The notes below the pieces were generated by a model, which ran no database searches, had not been told where the DNA came from, and was given only the letters and a program-made list of their open reading frames with translations. From the NCBI RefSeq assembly GCF_019285735.1, contig NZ_CP079107.1, positions 434,001 through 498,000 on the forward strand: DNA of 64,000 nucleotides, written 5' to 3'. Positions within the stretch are counted from its first letter, which is position 1, and each line of letters begins with the position of its first letter. Both the position numbers and the translations under genes were made by a program. This document shows positions 42,753-57,466 of this stretch, piece by piece. Origin of the DNA: Paeniglutamicibacter sp. Y32M11 (lineage in GTDB: Bacteria > Actinomycetota > Actinomycetes > Actinomycetales > Micrococcaceae).

Positions 42753-43970
42753 GTGAATGATGTCTTAATATCCGTTGTTGCGGGCCTCGTCGGGCTGGCC
42801 CTAGGCATTGTGGGCATCATGGCGTACTGGGGCTCCCGGCGATCGCGCCGTGGGCTCCCGGTCGTGGGTGAACCTACACTGCCCGAAGGTTCCGCCGAAG
42901 TGCTCTCCGTCATTGGCCGTGCCTTCGTGATTCTTGATGAGGTCGACGGGGTGGTGCGAGCCAACCCTGCTTCCTATGCCTACGGACTGGTCCGCGGCCA
43001 TACGCTGATCCACGACGAATTACGCACCCTGGCCAGCCAGGTCCGCGGCGACGGGGTGATTGCCGAACGCGAGTTCGAGCTGCAGCGCGGCGCGATGGGC
43101 GCGGCCAACATGGTGGTTCATGTGCGCATCGCCCCTTTGGGTGAGGAATACATCTTGCTGCTGGCCGATGACCGCACCGAGATCACTCGCACGGCCGCGG
43201 TACGCAACGACTTCGTTGCCAACGTCTCCCACGAGCTCAAGACCCCCGTCGGCGCGATCTCGCTGCTGGCCGAGGCCATCGATGGGGCGGCCGACGACGA
43301 GGTGGCGGTGCGTCGCTTCACCACGCGGTTGTACAAGGAATCCGCCCGTCTGGCGGCATTGGTCCAAGACATCATCGAACTGTCCCGACTGCAGGGGACC
43401 GACGTGGTGTTGGCCGGTGAACGGGTGGACATCAATGATGTCCTGGCCGAGGCGGTTGACCGCAACAAGCTCCCGGCCGAGGAGAAGAACATCAAGATCT
43501 CCGTCGGTGGCAACGTGGACCACGATGTCTTTGGTGACAGGGACCTGCTGATGACCGCGCTGCGGAACCTCATCGACAACGCCATCCGGTATTCACCGGA
43601 AAACACCACGGTGGGGGTGGGCTTGCGCCAGCGCGATGGTTTGGTTCAGGTGTCCGTCACCGATCAGGGCCCGGGCATTGCCCCGGATGAGCAAGACCGG
43701 ATCTTTGAGCGCTTCTACCGTATCGATGCCGCCCGCTCCCGCCACACCGGCGGCACCGGACTGGGTCTGAGCATCGTGAAGCACGTGGTGGCCAACCACG
43801 GTGGAGAAATCACCCTGTGGTCCCAACCCGGTCAGGGCTCGACATTCACCGTCCGGTTGCCGATGGTTGATGAAACTGGCGACGAAGAGAATTCGGCTCC
43901 CCTCCGGGGCGAGCACACACACAACACGGCCCTCGCTCATGGCGCGGCGTCGGAAGGAGGACGGGGATGA
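42753..43970 (+). CDS. senX3: Phosphate-sensing sensor histidine kinase SenX3
   Basis: 405 residues from GTG 42753. One N-terminal hydrophobic segment (residues 4-25), a PAS-like region (50-140), HisKA with His160 in FVANVSHELKTPVGAIS, and HATPase_c motifs DNAIRYSP, DQGPGIAPDEQDRIFERFYR and TGGTGLGLSIVKHVV. No extracellular sensor is obvious. AGGAGG ends only 1 base before the GTG, an unusually tight spacing. It phosphorylates RegX3. Overlaps regX3 by 4 bases (ATGA). Confidence 0.95.
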   Translation: MNDVLISVVAGLVGLALGIVGIMAYWGSRRSRRGLPVVGEPTLPEGSAEVLSVIGRAFVILDEVDGVVRANPASYAYGLVRGHTLIHDELRTLASQVRGDGVIAEREFELQRGAMGAANMVVHVRIAPLGEEYILLLADDRTEITRTAAVRNDFVANVSHELKTPVGAISLLAEAIDGAADDEVAVRRFTTRLYKESARLAALVQDIIELSRLQGTDVVLAGERVDINDVLAEAVDRNKLPAEEKNIKISVGGNVDHDVFGDRDLLMTALRNLIDNAIRYSPENTTVGVGLRQRDGLVQVSVTDQGPGIAPDEQDRIFERFYRIDAARSRHTGGTGLGLSIVKHVVANHGGEITLWSQPGQGSTFTVRLPMVDETGDEENSAPLRGEHTHNTALAHGAASEGGRG

Positions 43971-44647
43971 CCCGTATTTTGCTTGTCGAGGACGAAGAGT
44001 CACTCTCAGATCCACTGACATACCTGCTGGAGAAGGAGGGCTTTGAGGTCCGGGTGGCAGACAACGGGCTAGACGCCGTCACCGAGTTTGAACGTCACGG
44101 AGCCGATCTGGTGCTCCTGGACCTGATGCTCCCGGGGCAGCCGGGTACCGAAGTTTTCCGGCAGCTACGCACCGTTTCTCAGGTTCCGGTCATCATGTTG
44201 ACGGCCAAGGATTCGGAAATCGACAAGGTTGTCGGTCTGGAACTGGGTGCCGACGACTATGTCACCAAGCCGTATTCTTCCCGTGAACTGGTCGCTCGCA
44301 TCCGTGCGGTGCTGCGTCGCCAGGGTGAAGGCGAAGAACTGGTGAGCAATGTTGTTGCCGCCGGTCCGGTGCGCATGGACGTGGAACGTCACTTGGTCTC
44401 GGTACGCAACGATGAGGTGTCGATGCCGCTGAAGGAATTTGAGCTCTTGGAAATGCTGCTGCGCAACGCCGGTCGAGTGTTAACTCGCGGGCAGCTGATC
44501 GACCGTGTGTGGGGATCAGACTACGTGGGGGACACCAAGACCCTTGACGTGCACGTGAAGCGTTTGCGCTCCAAGATTGAGCCGGAGCCGGCGACCCCGG
44601 TGCACCTGGTGACGGTGCGCGGGCTGGGCTACAAGTTTGAGGCCTAG
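43967..44647 (+). CDS. regX3: Response regulator RegX3
   Basis: 226 residues, OmpR/PhoB family. Receiver: MTRILLVEDEESLSDPL with acidic pocket and phospho-Asp52 (LVLLDLMLPG), switch Thr/Lys in MLTAKDSE and YVTKPYSSREL. C-terminal winged helix (residues 130-226: EVSMPLKEFELLEMLLRNAGRVLTRGQLIDRVWG ... TKTLDVHVKRLRSKIE ... TVRGLGYKFE). It activates Pho regulon genes under phosphate limitation. Translationally coupled to senX3. Confidence 0.96.
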   Translation: MTRILLVEDEESLSDPLTYLLEKEGFEVRVADNGLDAVTEFERHGADLVLLDLMLPGQPGTEVFRQLRTVSQVPVIMLTAKDSEIDKVVGLELGADDYVTKPYSSRELVARIRAVLRRQGEGEELVSNVVAAGPVRMDVERHLVSVRNDEVSMPLKEFELLEMLLRNAGRVLTRGQLIDRVWGSDYVGDTKTLDVHVKRLRSKIEPEPATPVHLVTVRGLGYKFEA

Positions 44648-44765
44648 ACTCACGCCGTCAACGCAGTAACAAAACACGCGCAGGGCCACGAGAGACGCCG
44701 AACAATGGTGCGCGCGGGGCCCTGCTGTTCTCCGGTGAGGTACCGGGCGGGGCGCCAAAAACAAA

Positions 44766-44807
44766 AAAGGTGATGGGCCAGAAAAATTCTTCTGGCCCAT
44801 CACCTTT
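44766..44807. terminator. Bidirectional terminator, 18-bp perfect stem
   Basis: Arms AAAGGTGATGGGCCAGAA and TTCTGGCCCATCACCTTT around AAATTC; A-run upstream and TT downstream. It ends both regX3 and the convergent lipoprotein gene. Confidence 0.85.
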
Positions 44808-44844
44808 ATGAGTTTGTTGCCGACGGCGTAGCGCCGAAGCCGGT

Positions 44845-45369
44845 TTAGTGGTGCTCTTCGGTCTTCGGTTCCGGGGTCAGGTGCTCGAGGCTGTGCTCGT
44901 CGAAGCCGCCGGGAACGAATTCGCGGTATTCCTCGAGGGTTCCGTCAATCACCGGGATGGTGATGCCGTCCGAGTTGGACCCCACGCTCAGGGTGGCCTC
45001 GACCCGGCTACCGGGAAGTACTCCGGCGGACGGCAGGATCTTCTCGATCTCTTCAAGTTTCACGGTGGTCTTGGCCGGGACGTTGATGGAAACGGAGCCG
45101 GTCGAGAGCTCAACCTTCAGGGTCTGGGCGGCGTCGGTGGCGTTAACCAGCGAGCCGATCAGGCGGGCCTTGTCGGTGGCGCTCTTGGTCACGATCAACA
45201 GGTTACGGACATTTAGGTCACCGACGTTGAGTACGATTCCATCGGAAGCGGCGTACTGGAAGGTCGTCGCTTGTTCGTTGATGGCGCCACAACCGGTAGC
45301 ACCAAGGGTCAACATGGCAATTGCGGCTGCTGCAGCGGCGCGGCGTCCACGGTTCTTCTGTGCGGTCAT
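44845..45369 (-). CDS. LpqE-like secreted lipoprotein
   Basis: 174 residues from ATG 45369. Signal peptide with basic start and a lipobox LGATGC (Cys at about 27), so the mature protein is a membrane-anchored lipoprotein. The rest is a beta-sandwich-like domain (GIVLNVGDLNVRNLLIV ... ARLIGSLVNATDAAQTLKVELSTGSVSINVPAKTTVKL ... GSRVEATLSVGSNSDGITIPVIDG) and ends EEHH. It sits divergent to carD, the same neighbour order as lpqE-carD in Mycobacterium, which supports the LpqE name. Function unknown. Confidence 0.75.
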   Translation of the reverse strand: MTAQKNRGRRAAAAAAIAMLTLGATGCGAINEQATTFQYAASDGIVLNVGDLNVRNLLIVTKSATDKARLIGSLVNATDAAQTLKVELSTGSVSINVPAKTTVKLEEIEKILPSAGVLPGSRVEATLSVGSNSDGITIPVIDGTLEEYREFVPGGFDEHSLEHLTPEPKTEEHH

Positions 45370-45681
45370 CACGGCACAAACTCCTCATTCAGGTTCGAGT
45401 TCGGGTGAGCTCGCGGGCGCACGGGATGCACCCGAGGGAGCCACTCTCGTCCACTAGCCTAATGGGTTTAGCCCCGAATGTATGATTCGGCCCTCGGCTT
45501 AAGCGTCATCAAGTACGTGATCACTGCCCCGATTCGCCCCTCAGAGCACCTTTTACATAGCAGGAGAATCATCGCTTGGGAAGGGGTAAAACCGCGTCAT
45601 TGCTAGGGAGTAGGCTACGGCCCCGAACTGATTTACCCAGTAAACGTGATAAACTCGAAGGTGGGAAAGGGGTTTATCCAC

Positions 45682-46164
45682 ATGGTTTTTGAGGTTGGCG
45701 AGACAGTTGTCTATCCGCACCACGGTGCAGCAATGATCGAAGAGATCAAGATGCGCACCATCAAGGGCGAAGAGAAGATGTATCTCAAGCTTAAGGTTGC
45801 CCAAGGTGATCTGACCATCGAGGTTCCGGCAGAAAATGTCGATCTCGTTGGTGTGCGTGACGTAGTTGGTCAGGAGGGCTTGGATCACGTCTTCGACGTG
45901 TTGCGAGCCGAATTCACGGAAGAGCCTACCAACTGGTCCCGCCGTTACAAGGCGAATCTGGAAAAGCTTGCTTCGGGCGATGTCATCAAGGTTGCAGAGG
46001 TCGTTCGAGACCTCTGGCGCCGTGACAACGACCGCGGTCTTTCCGCAGGCGAAAAGCGTATGTTGGCAAAGGCCCGCCAGATCTTGATCAGCGAACTTGC
46101 GCTGGCCAAGAAGCTGGACGAGGAAAAGGCCGAGAGCGTGCTCGACGAGGTCTTGGCCTCATAG
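45682..46164 (+). CDS. carD: RNA polymerase-binding regulator CarD
   Basis: 160 residues from ATG 45682 with AAAGGGG upstream (the earlier ATG at 45646 has none). RNAP-interacting domain residues 1-60 ([23 protein letters not shown]), DNA-binding helical part from about 75 ([14 protein letters not shown] ... [39 protein letters not shown]) with the conserved Trp (DLW) that prises open the transcription bubble. It stabilises open promoter complexes, notably at rrn promoters. Confidence 0.97.
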   Translation: MVFEVGETVVYPHHGAAMIEEIKMRTIKGEEKMYLKLKVAQGDLTIEVPAENVDLVGVRDVVGQEGLDHVFDVLRAEFTEEPTNWSRRYKANLEKLASGDVIKVAEVVRDLWRRDNDRGLSAGEKRMLAKARQILISELALAKKLDEEKAESVLDEVLAS

Positions 46165-46193
46165 TAGCCACGAGTTCTAAATAGTTTGTACTC

Positions 46194-46243
46194 CGGTGGG
46201 GGTTCGGAACGCCAGATGGCGCACCGAACCCCCACCGTCGTTT
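46194..46243 (+). terminator. Terminator after carD
   Basis: Arms CGGTGGGGGTTCGG and CCGAACCCCCACCG with inner GCC/GGC, then TCGTTT. It lies 30 bases after carD, before ispDF. Confidence 0.8.
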
Positions 46244-46312
46244 AATCCCTTCCTCTGCTCTGGGGACAGGGGAATGGGCGGGCCGAGCACGAACCCCGAT
46301 AAGGTGGAGTGC

Positions 46313-47587
46313 GTGAGTGACCCGAGTATTTTCAGTGTCCGAGAGATCCGCCAAACCGCCATCATCGTTGTTGCTGCCGGTTCCGGCACACGCTTGGGCT
46401 ATGGCATCCCCAAGGCGCTGGTGCCGCTGGGAGGCCGCACCCTGCTGGAGCACGCGCTGGACCGCATTCAGCTCGCCGGCTGCGCGGAACAGGTAATTGC
46501 GGTGCTCCCGAAAAATGATGAGGGGCTCGCCGACCACGCGGCACAGCACCCACTGCACCCGCACATCGTGATTGGGGGAGCCACCCGAACAGAATCGGTC
46601 CGCGCCGGCCTAGGCGCGCTGGGACCCGATATCCAGCGCGTGCTCATCCACGATGCCGCGCGCGCGCTCACCCCGCTGGAAACTTTCCACGAGGTGACCG
46701 CGGCCCTGCTCGCCGGCGCCCACGCGGTGATTCCCGTGCTGCCGGTCATCGACACCATCAAATCTGTCACCACCGATCCGGGTGCCCTGCAGCCACATGT
46801 CACGGGTACCCCCGCGCGGCAGAACCTACGGGCAGTGCAAACCCCGCAAGGCTTCGACGCCCCCATACTCTTGGCGGCACACCGCGCCGCCGCACACTGG
46901 GATCAGGAACGGGCAGAGGCCGTCACCGACGACGCCATGCTCATGGAAATGACCGGCGAACGCGTCGATACCGTCCCGGGCACGGCCCAGGGACTGAAAA
47001 TCACCACCGCTCCGGATCTTGCCCTGGCCGAATCCATGTTGTCCGCTCCCACCCCCAAGGCTTCACTCATGACTCAGCAAGCCCCCGGTGCCTCGGCCCC
47101 GCTGATCCCGCGAACCGGAATCGGTATCGACGTCCATGCCGTTGCAGATCCCGCAGAACCGCGCGAGATGTGGCTAGCCGGATTGTTCTTCCCTGATGAC
47201 CAAGGTCTCTCCGGGCACTCCGACGGTGACGCCGTGGCACACGCCGCCTGTGACGCGCTCTTCTCCGCGGCGGGGATCGGGGACCTCGGAACGCACTTTG
47301 GCACCGACCGCCCCGAGTACGCCGGCGCCTCCGGAACGACGCTGCTGCGCGAGGCGGCGCGTCTGGTGCGGGCAGCGGGCTTTGAGATTGGCAACGTTGC
47401 CGTGCAATTTGTGGGCAGACGCCCCAAATTCGCCGATCGCCGGTTGGAGGCCGACGCCGTACTCAGCGACGCGGCCGGAGCCCCCGTCACCGTCACCGCC
47501 ACCACCTCCGACGGGCTGGGCTACGAGGGCACCGGCGCCGGCATCACCGCCTACGCCACGGCGCTGGTGTATTCCCCGCAGCACTGA
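46313..47587 (+). CDS. ispDF: Bifunctional IspD/IspF (MEP cytidylyltransferase / MECDP synthase)
   Basis: 424 residues from GTG 46313 (AAGGTGGAG upstream). N-terminal half is Isp[24 protein letters not shown], then [31 protein letters not shown]. After a linker (about 240-262) IspF begins: [13 protein letters not shown] with metal ligands Asp and His, [24 protein letters not shown] and [14 protein letters not shown]. The two activities make CDP-ME and ME-2,4-cPP in the non-mevalonate pathway. Single-gene fusion, as in several other actinobacteria. Confidence 0.95.
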   Translation: MSDPSIFSVREIRQTAIIVVAAGSGTRLGYGIPKALVPLGGRTLLEHALDRIQLAGCAEQVIAVLPKNDEGLADHAAQHPLHPHIVIGGATRTESVRAGLGALGPDIQRVLIHDAARALTPLETFHEVTAALLAGAHAVIPVLPVIDTIKSVTTDPGALQPHVTGTPARQNLRAVQTPQGFDAPILLAAHRAAAHWDQERAEAVTDDAMLMEMTGERVDTVPGTAQGLKITTAPDLALAESMLSAPTPKASLMTQQAPGASAPLIPRTGIGIDVHAVADPAEPREMWLAGLFFPDDQGLSGHSDGDAVAHAACDALFSAAGIGDLGTHFGTDRPEYAGASGTTLLREAARLVRAAGFEIGNVAVQFVGRRPKFADRRLEADAVLSDAAGAPVTVTATTSDGLGYEGTGAGITAYATALVYSPQH

Positions 47588-47637
47588 ACCATCACCGAGC
47601 CACGCACAACTCGGTTGACCGGCTCGGATAACCTTGA

Positions 47638-49110
47638 GTGGTGAGCATCCGTTTTTACGACACCAAGCAGGCAGCGACCCGGGACTTCGTCCCCCTGATA
47701 GAGGGCAAGGTCGGGCTGTACTATTGCGGCGCCACCGTCCAGGGGCTCCCGCACGTGGGCCACGTGCGCAGCGCCATCGCCTTTGACATCCTCACGCGCT
47801 GGTTGGAAAACCGCGGCCTTGAGGTCACGGTGATCCGCAACGTCACGGACATCGACGACAAGATCCTGGAAAAGTCTGCGGCCTCCTTTGCCGAGGACTT
47901 CGAAGAAAACGAAGATTACTTCGCGCGTGAGCCATGGTTCGCACTGGCCTACCGCTTCGAGCAGGAATTCGCCTCGGCCTATGACACCCTTGGTGTGCGC
48001 CGGCCCACCTATGAGCCGCGCGCTACCGGGCACATCCCGGAGATGCACCGGCTCATCACCGAACTAATCAATGCCGGCCACGCCTACCCGGCGCTTGATG
48101 ACTCCGGCGACGTCTACTTCGACGTCCGATCCTTCCCGGCCTACGGCAGCCTGACGCACCAAAACGTTGACGATATGCAGGGCGCCCCAGACGCAGATCC
48201 GCGTGGCAAGAAGGATCCCCGCGACTTCGCGCTCTGGAAGGGGCACAAGGACTCCGATCCGCTCTCCGCTTCCTGGGCCAGCCCCTGGGGTACCGGTCGC
48301 CCGGGGTGGCACCTGGAATGCTCGGCCATGGTCACCAAATACCTCGGCACCTCCTTTGACATTCACGGCGGCGGCCTTGACCTGCGTTTCCCACACCACG
48401 AAAACGAGATGGCGCAGTCGATGGCTGCCGGCCACGACTTCGCCAACTTCTGGATGCACAACGGCATGGTCACCTACGAGGGTGAAAAAATGTCCAAGTC
48501 CATTGGCAACACCATCTCTCCGACACAAATGCTGGAGCTGGCTACCCCTCGGGTGGTCCGCTACTTCCTGGGCCAGGCGCACTACCGCTCGCAATTGGAC
48601 TACCGTCCCGACTCGTTGCCCGAGGCCGCAGCTGCGGTGGAACGGATCGACGGATTTGTGACCAACGCGTTGGCGCGCATCCATGGCGTGGGTCCCAGCG
48701 AAGACTTTGACATCGATATGCACCACTTCGAGGTCACCGAGGCGTTTGCCAACGCCATGAACGATGACCTCAACGTTCCCCAGGCACTTGCCGCACTTCA
48801 TGAGACCGTGCGCCGGGGCAATACCGCTCTGGCCGCGGGGGATATGGACACCGCCGATGAGGCGATGCAGCAGGTCATGGCCATGACCTACGCGTTGGGT
48901 TTGGATGACACCATCGAGTCCGCGGGTTCTGCCGATGCGGCCCAAAGCGCCGCACTCGATGTACTGGTTGCTGCCCAATTGACCGAGCGTGCTGCGGCTC
49001 GCGAGGCCAAGGACTGGGCTCGATCCGACGCCATCAGAGACACTCTGGCCGCGGCCGGAATCGTTGTTGAAGATTCCGCCGATGGAGCTCGCTGGAGCCT
49101 CAAAGCGTAA
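47638..49110 (+). CDS. cysS: Cysteinyl-tRNA synthetase
   Basis: 490 residues from the first of two consecutive GTG codons. Zinc ligand Cys30 ([10 protein letters not shown]), HIGH-like [13 protein letters not shown], zinc site [22 protein letters not shown], and KMSKS motif [11 protein letters not shown]-terminal DALR-like domain with [14 protein letters not shown]. It charges tRNA-Cys. It lies 50 bases after ispDF, a conserved neighbour. Confidence 0.96.
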   Translation: MVSIRFYDTKQAATRDFVPLIEGKVGLYYCGATVQGLPHVGHVRSAIAFDILTRWLENRGLEVTVIRNVTDIDDKILEKSAASFAEDFEENEDYFAREPWFALAYRFEQEFASAYDTLGVRRPTYEPRATGHIPEMHRLITELINAGHAYPALDDSGDVYFDVRSFPAYGSLTHQNVDDMQGAPDADPRGKKDPRDFALWKGHKDSDPLSASWASPWGTGRPGWHLECSAMVTKYLGTSFDIHGGGLDLRFPHHENEMAQSMAAGHDFANFWMHNGMVTYEGEKMSKSIGNTISPTQMLELATPRVVRYFLGQAHYRSQLDYRPDSLPEAAAAVERIDGFVTNALARIHGVGPSEDFDIDMHHFEVTEAFANAMNDDLNVPQALAALHETVRRGNTALAAGDMDTADEAMQQVMAMTYALGLDDTIESAGSADAAQSAALDVLVAAQLTERAAAREAKDWARSDAIRDTLAAAGIVVEDSADGARWSLKA

Positions 49111-49125
49111 GTTGGCCCACAAAGA

Positions 49126-49195
49126 ACAAGGAATATACGTTCCTTGTCGCTAAAATAGGCGGGGCGGCGAGTCAAATCGCCGTGCTGTCCGCCCC
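49126..49195 (+). other. Two hairpins in the rlmB leader
   Basis: ACAAGGAA/TTCCTTGT (49126-49147) and GGGGCGG/CCGCCCC with inner CGA/TCG (49161-49195) precede the rlmB Shine-Dalgarno. Could terminate cysS or control rlmB; no strong U-run. Confidence 0.4.
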
Positions 49196-49215
49196 GATCC
49201 TAGGAAAAAACCATC

Positions 49216-50226
49216 ATGTCTGCTGCACCAAAGCGTTCCGGCGCCATACGCAAGAGCAAGAAGGGCCCCTCCGTCGGAACCGGCGGATATGGCCGTAAGG
49301 CACTCGAAGGCAAGGGCCCCACGCCCAAGGCCGAGGACCGCACGTACCACAAGGCCTTCAAAAACAAGGAGCTCGCAGAGCGCTCCGCCGCCAAGCGCGG
49401 CGGTTCCCCCGCCCGTGGCGGAAGCTCCGCACCTCGCGGCCGCAGCACCGGTGGTCGCTCAAAGAACAGCGAAGAGCTCGTTACCGGTCGTAACTCGGTT
49501 GTTGAGGCCCTGCGCGCCGGCATTCCGGCTAAGGCCCTGTACGTTGGCATCCGTATCGACGTGGACGAGCGTGTCCGCGAAGTCTTGAAGATCGCTGCCG
49601 AGCGCAGCATCCCGGTGATGGAAACCGGCAAGCCAGAACTGGACCGGATGACCGACGAGGCCATTCACCAGGGCTTGGTCCTTCAGGTACCGCCGTACAA
49701 CTACGCCGATGCACTGGAAACCGTCAACGCCACCATCTCCAAGTTCAAGAAGGGCCACGTCAAGAACGCGCCGCTCTTCATTGCCTTGGACGGCATCACC
49801 GACCCGCGTAACCTCGGTGCGATCATCCGTTCGGCCTCGGCCTTCAACGCCCACGCGGTGATTGTTCCCGAGCGTCGCTCGGTGGGCATGACCGCCACGG
49901 CTTGGAAGACCAGTGCCGGTGCAGCGGTTCGCGTTCCGGTGACCCGCGCGACGAACCTGACCGCCACGCTCAAGGGCATGAAGGAAGCCGGCGTGTTCGT
50001 GATCGGACTGGACGGCGAAGGAGACGTTTCGCTTCCGGATCTTGGCCTGGCCACCGATCCGCTGTGCATCGTTGTAGGTTCCGAGGGCAAGGGCCTTTCC
50101 CGCCTGGTGCGCGAGAACTGCGACCTGATCGTCTCGATCCCGATCAACTCCAACATGGAGTCGCTGAACGCATCGATGGCAGTTGGCATCACCCTCTACG
50201 AGGTTTCGCGCAAGCGCAGCGCATAA
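49216..50226 (+). CDS. rlmB: 23S rRNA (guanosine-2'-O-)-methyltransferase RlmB
   Basis: 336 residues. Residues 1-90 are a basic, Gly/Ser/Arg/Lys-rich tail with no fold, longer than in E. coli RlmB (243 aa) but usual in actinobacteria. Substrate-binding domain: LVTGRNSVVEALRA ... HQGLVLQVPPY. SpoU catalytic domain with motif 1 DPRNLGAIIRSASAF, motif 2 IVVGSEGKGLSRLV, and motif 3 NSNMESLNASMAVGI. It methylates G2251 in the 23S P-loop. Follows cysS in the same direction. Confidence 0.94.
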   Translation: MSAAPKRSGAIRKSKKGPSVGTGGYGRKALEGKGPTPKAEDRTYHKAFKNKELAERSAAKRGGSPARGGSSAPRGRSTGGRSKNSEELVTGRNSVVEALRAGIPAKALYVGIRIDVDERVREVLKIAAERSIPVMETGKPELDRMTDEAIHQGLVLQVPPYNYADALETVNATISKFKKGHVKNAPLFIALDGITDPRNLGAIIRSASAFNAHAVIVPERRSVGMTATAWKTSAGAAVRVPVTRATNLTATLKGMKEAGVFVIGLDGEGDVSLPDLGLATDPLCIVVGSEGKGLSRLVRENCDLIVSIPINSNMESLNASMAVGITLYEVSRKRSA

Positions 50227-50273
50227 CGCGACACCGTGTCGGCGGGAAGTATCCGGTGACATAGGCCCGCTCG

Positions 50274-50320
50274 GAAAGTGGTTCGGCGATTCCCTCAGGA
50301 ATCTGCCGGGCCACTTTCTT
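50274..50320 (+). terminator. Terminator after rlmB
   Basis: Outer AAAGTGG/CCACTTT plus inner GGC-ATTCC/GGAAT-GCC, followed by CTTCGTT. Confidence 0.7.
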
Positions 50321-50478
50321 CGTTAATGGCGGGCCTAGATTTTCCCCACGGACACGATGAGTCGCCTATTCCCAAGCCCGCTGAAACTCGATAGCGTGAG
50401 TCCAACGGGGAGAGTACGTGGCGTCCAAGGACGCCGACTCAACTCCTTTTGCTTCAACCAGTGGGATGGAGAGAAACC

Positions 50479-51234
50479 ATGGGTCAGACTCAGCTCGAGG
50501 CCAAGAACCACCCGACGCATGGATCTGAGAATCTTTTGGGGACTGCCTTGCCCGTAAATCCCCTCGTCCTTGAAGCCGTAGAACGCGGGGAAGACAAATC
50601 CCCACATGCCGTGTTAGGTCCACATCTCAATAGGTTCGGCCAGGTGGGGGTGCGGACATTGCAACGCCACGTACTGGCGGTGGACATCCTCACCTCCACC
50701 GAGACCGTGCCCATGGTCAGGGAACTGGGTGATATATGGGTAGGCCTACTTGAAGCCAAGGAAATTGGGCGCGTTCCGGACTACCGGATCCAACGAGTCG
50801 AGCGCGAGGGAACTCGTGTAGTTGATGATCCCTATCGGCATACCCCGCGTTTGGGGGAGTTGGAGCTGCACCGACTGCGGACCGGAGGATCAACCGTGCA
50901 GGAATCTCTGCTCGGTGCGCACCCTCAGCATTACTCCTCGCCCATGGGTGAAGTGGAAGGCACTGGCTTTGTGGTTCGACAGGACGAGGCCGTCGCGGTA
51001 CGGGTCTGCGGAGACTTTAATATCTGGAACGGGTCCTCGCATGCGATGCGTCAGCTCGGGAACAGTGGTATTTGGGAAATTTTTATCCCTGGTGTTGGTA
51101 ATGGAACAAAATACCGTTTTGAATATCTTGAGCCCACCGGTACCTGGATCGAGTACGCGGATCCGGTTGGCCACTATTCGACCGAGGACCCTGACTCCAT
51201 ATGTGTGGTCCAGCCCGAGGGATTTGAGGCTTGA
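50479..51234 (+). pseudogene. Truncated 1,4-alpha-glucan branching enzyme (glgB), N-terminal part only
   Basis: 251 residues from ATG 50479 with GGAGAG upstream. The sequence matches GlgB N-terminal N1 and CBM48 regions: PHAVLGPHLNRFGQVGVRTLQR, VPDYRIQRVEREGTRVVDDPYR, LGELELHRLRTG, LGAHPQHYSSPMGEVEGTGFVVRQDEAVAVRVCGDFNIWNGSSHAMRQLGNSGIWEIFIPGVGNGTKYRFEYL. It then stops at about 250, where a full enzyme (roughly 730 residues) enters the catalytic GH13 barrel. No catalytic residues remain. After the stop the sequence changes to an A/T-rich rrn leader within 160 bases. Probably a remnant broken by recombination next to the rRNA operon. Confidence 0.75.
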
Positions 51235-51324
51235 ATTTAATTGTTTTGCTGATGGACGGGCCTCAAAGCGCCTGTGTGTCAGTTCACAATCACCGTTTGT
51301 CGCCGTTTCTGGGCATTTGACGGC

Positions 51325-51372
51325 CCAAAAGCACCGGTATGCCCCGGTTTTTCGGGGGTTTTTGGTGCTTTG
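51325..51372 (+). terminator. Hairpin between glgB remnant and rrn promoter
   Basis: Outer CCAAAAGCACC / GGTGCTTTGG with an inner CCCCGGTTTTTCGGGG stem. It would separate the glgB fragment from rrn transcription. Confidence 0.35.
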
Positions 51373-51389
51373 GTGCGGGTACTCGTCGT

Positions 51390-51419
51390 TTGGACAATGG
51401 TGCCAATGGCGCGTAGAGT
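51390..51419 (+). promoter_or_regulatory. rrn operon 1 promoter P1
   Basis: TTGGAC, 18-base spacer, TAGAGT. This is the classic actinobacterial rrn promoter pattern, about 370 bases upstream of the 16S. Confidence 0.6.
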
Positions 51420-51509
51420 TATTTCTCGCACCGAGCACTGCTTGCTAGCCCGAAAGGGTGACTGGCAGTCCGGAATGCGATGAATTCCATTTGAACTTCG
51501 GAAGTCGTT

Positions 51510-51539
51510 TTGACTTTGTTGTTTGATTAGGACTAAGAT
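51510..51539 (+). promoter_or_regulatory. rrn operon 1 promoter P2
   Basis: TTGACT, 18-base spacer, TAAGAT, followed by AAAAGTTGCTCCAGA, the leader motif also seen at the second operon. Confidence 0.6.
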
Positions 51540-51787
51540 TTAAAAGTTGCTCCAGAACGAAGCGGCCGGAACATTGTTTTCTGGTTGTGGTGTTGGAAGT
51601 GTCTGTTGTTTGAGAACTCAATAGTGTGCCAAGTTTGTTGATACCAATTTATTTATTTTATTGGTGAATGGCTTCAAGGTTTGCACCCCCCGGTGTGGAT
51701 GCTTGAGGCAATTTGCCAGGATGTTTTTACTTGGTGCAACCCGGTCGACTTTTTCCAGTTGGCGTGTTGGTTGTGTCTGTATATTTT

Positions 51788-57035
<5,248 letters not shown>

Positions 57036-57222
57036 AAACACCATTACCACCGAACATGTTCGGTGGTTGGCAAGAAACGCTGCGTCCACTATACGGTCCC
57101 GAAACAACAAACCCATTTTGTTTTTCGCGGATACAACAACATATACAACCACTATTGTGGTCGTAACCCATAGATTCACCACCCCCAGGCAGAAATGTCG
57201 CATGTAGGGGTTGGTACTAGAG
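57036..57222 (+). other. 23S-5S spacer, copy 1
   Basis: Contains a fully palindromic 20-base element at 57047-57066 (CCACCGAA ... TTCGGTGG) that is replaced by a different short hairpin in copy 2, followed by a shared processing segment TTGGCAAGAAACGCTG. Confidence 0.8.
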
Positions 57223-57340
57223 TTACGGCGGTCATAGCGTGGGGGAAACGCCCGGTCCCATACCGAACCCGGAAGCTAAGACCCACTGCGCCGATGGTAC
57301 TGCACTCGGGAGGGTGTGGGAGAGTAGGTCACCGCCGGAC
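57223..57340 (+). rRNA. 5S ribosomal RNA (copy 1)
   Basis: 118 nt: GTTACGGCGGTCATAGCGTG ... CCGAACCCGGAAGCTAAG ... AGGTCACCGCCGGAC. The ends pair (ACGGCGGT/ACCGCCGG). The 5S of operon 2 lies beyond the window. Confidence 0.93.
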
Positions 57341-57352
57341 AATATTTTGTTC

Positions 57353-57388
57353 CGAAACCCTCAAACACTGACGTGTTTGGGGGTTTCG
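57353..57388 (+). terminator. rrn operon 1 terminator T1
   Basis: Arms CGAAACCCTCAAACAC and GTGTTTGGGGGTTTCG around TGAC. Confidence 0.75.
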
Positions 57389-57417
57389 ATGTTTAACACC
57401 CAACACGCCACTCCTTG

Positions 57418-57466
57418 AAGGGGTCGGGATCTGTCGGCTCACACCGACAGAACCCGACCCCTTTTT
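57418..57466 (+). terminator. rrn operon 1 terminator T2
   Basis: Arms AAGGGGTCGGG and CCCGACCCCT with an inner CTGTCGG/CCGACAG stem, then TTTTTGCG. A tandem terminator is usual for rrn operons. Confidence 0.9.
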
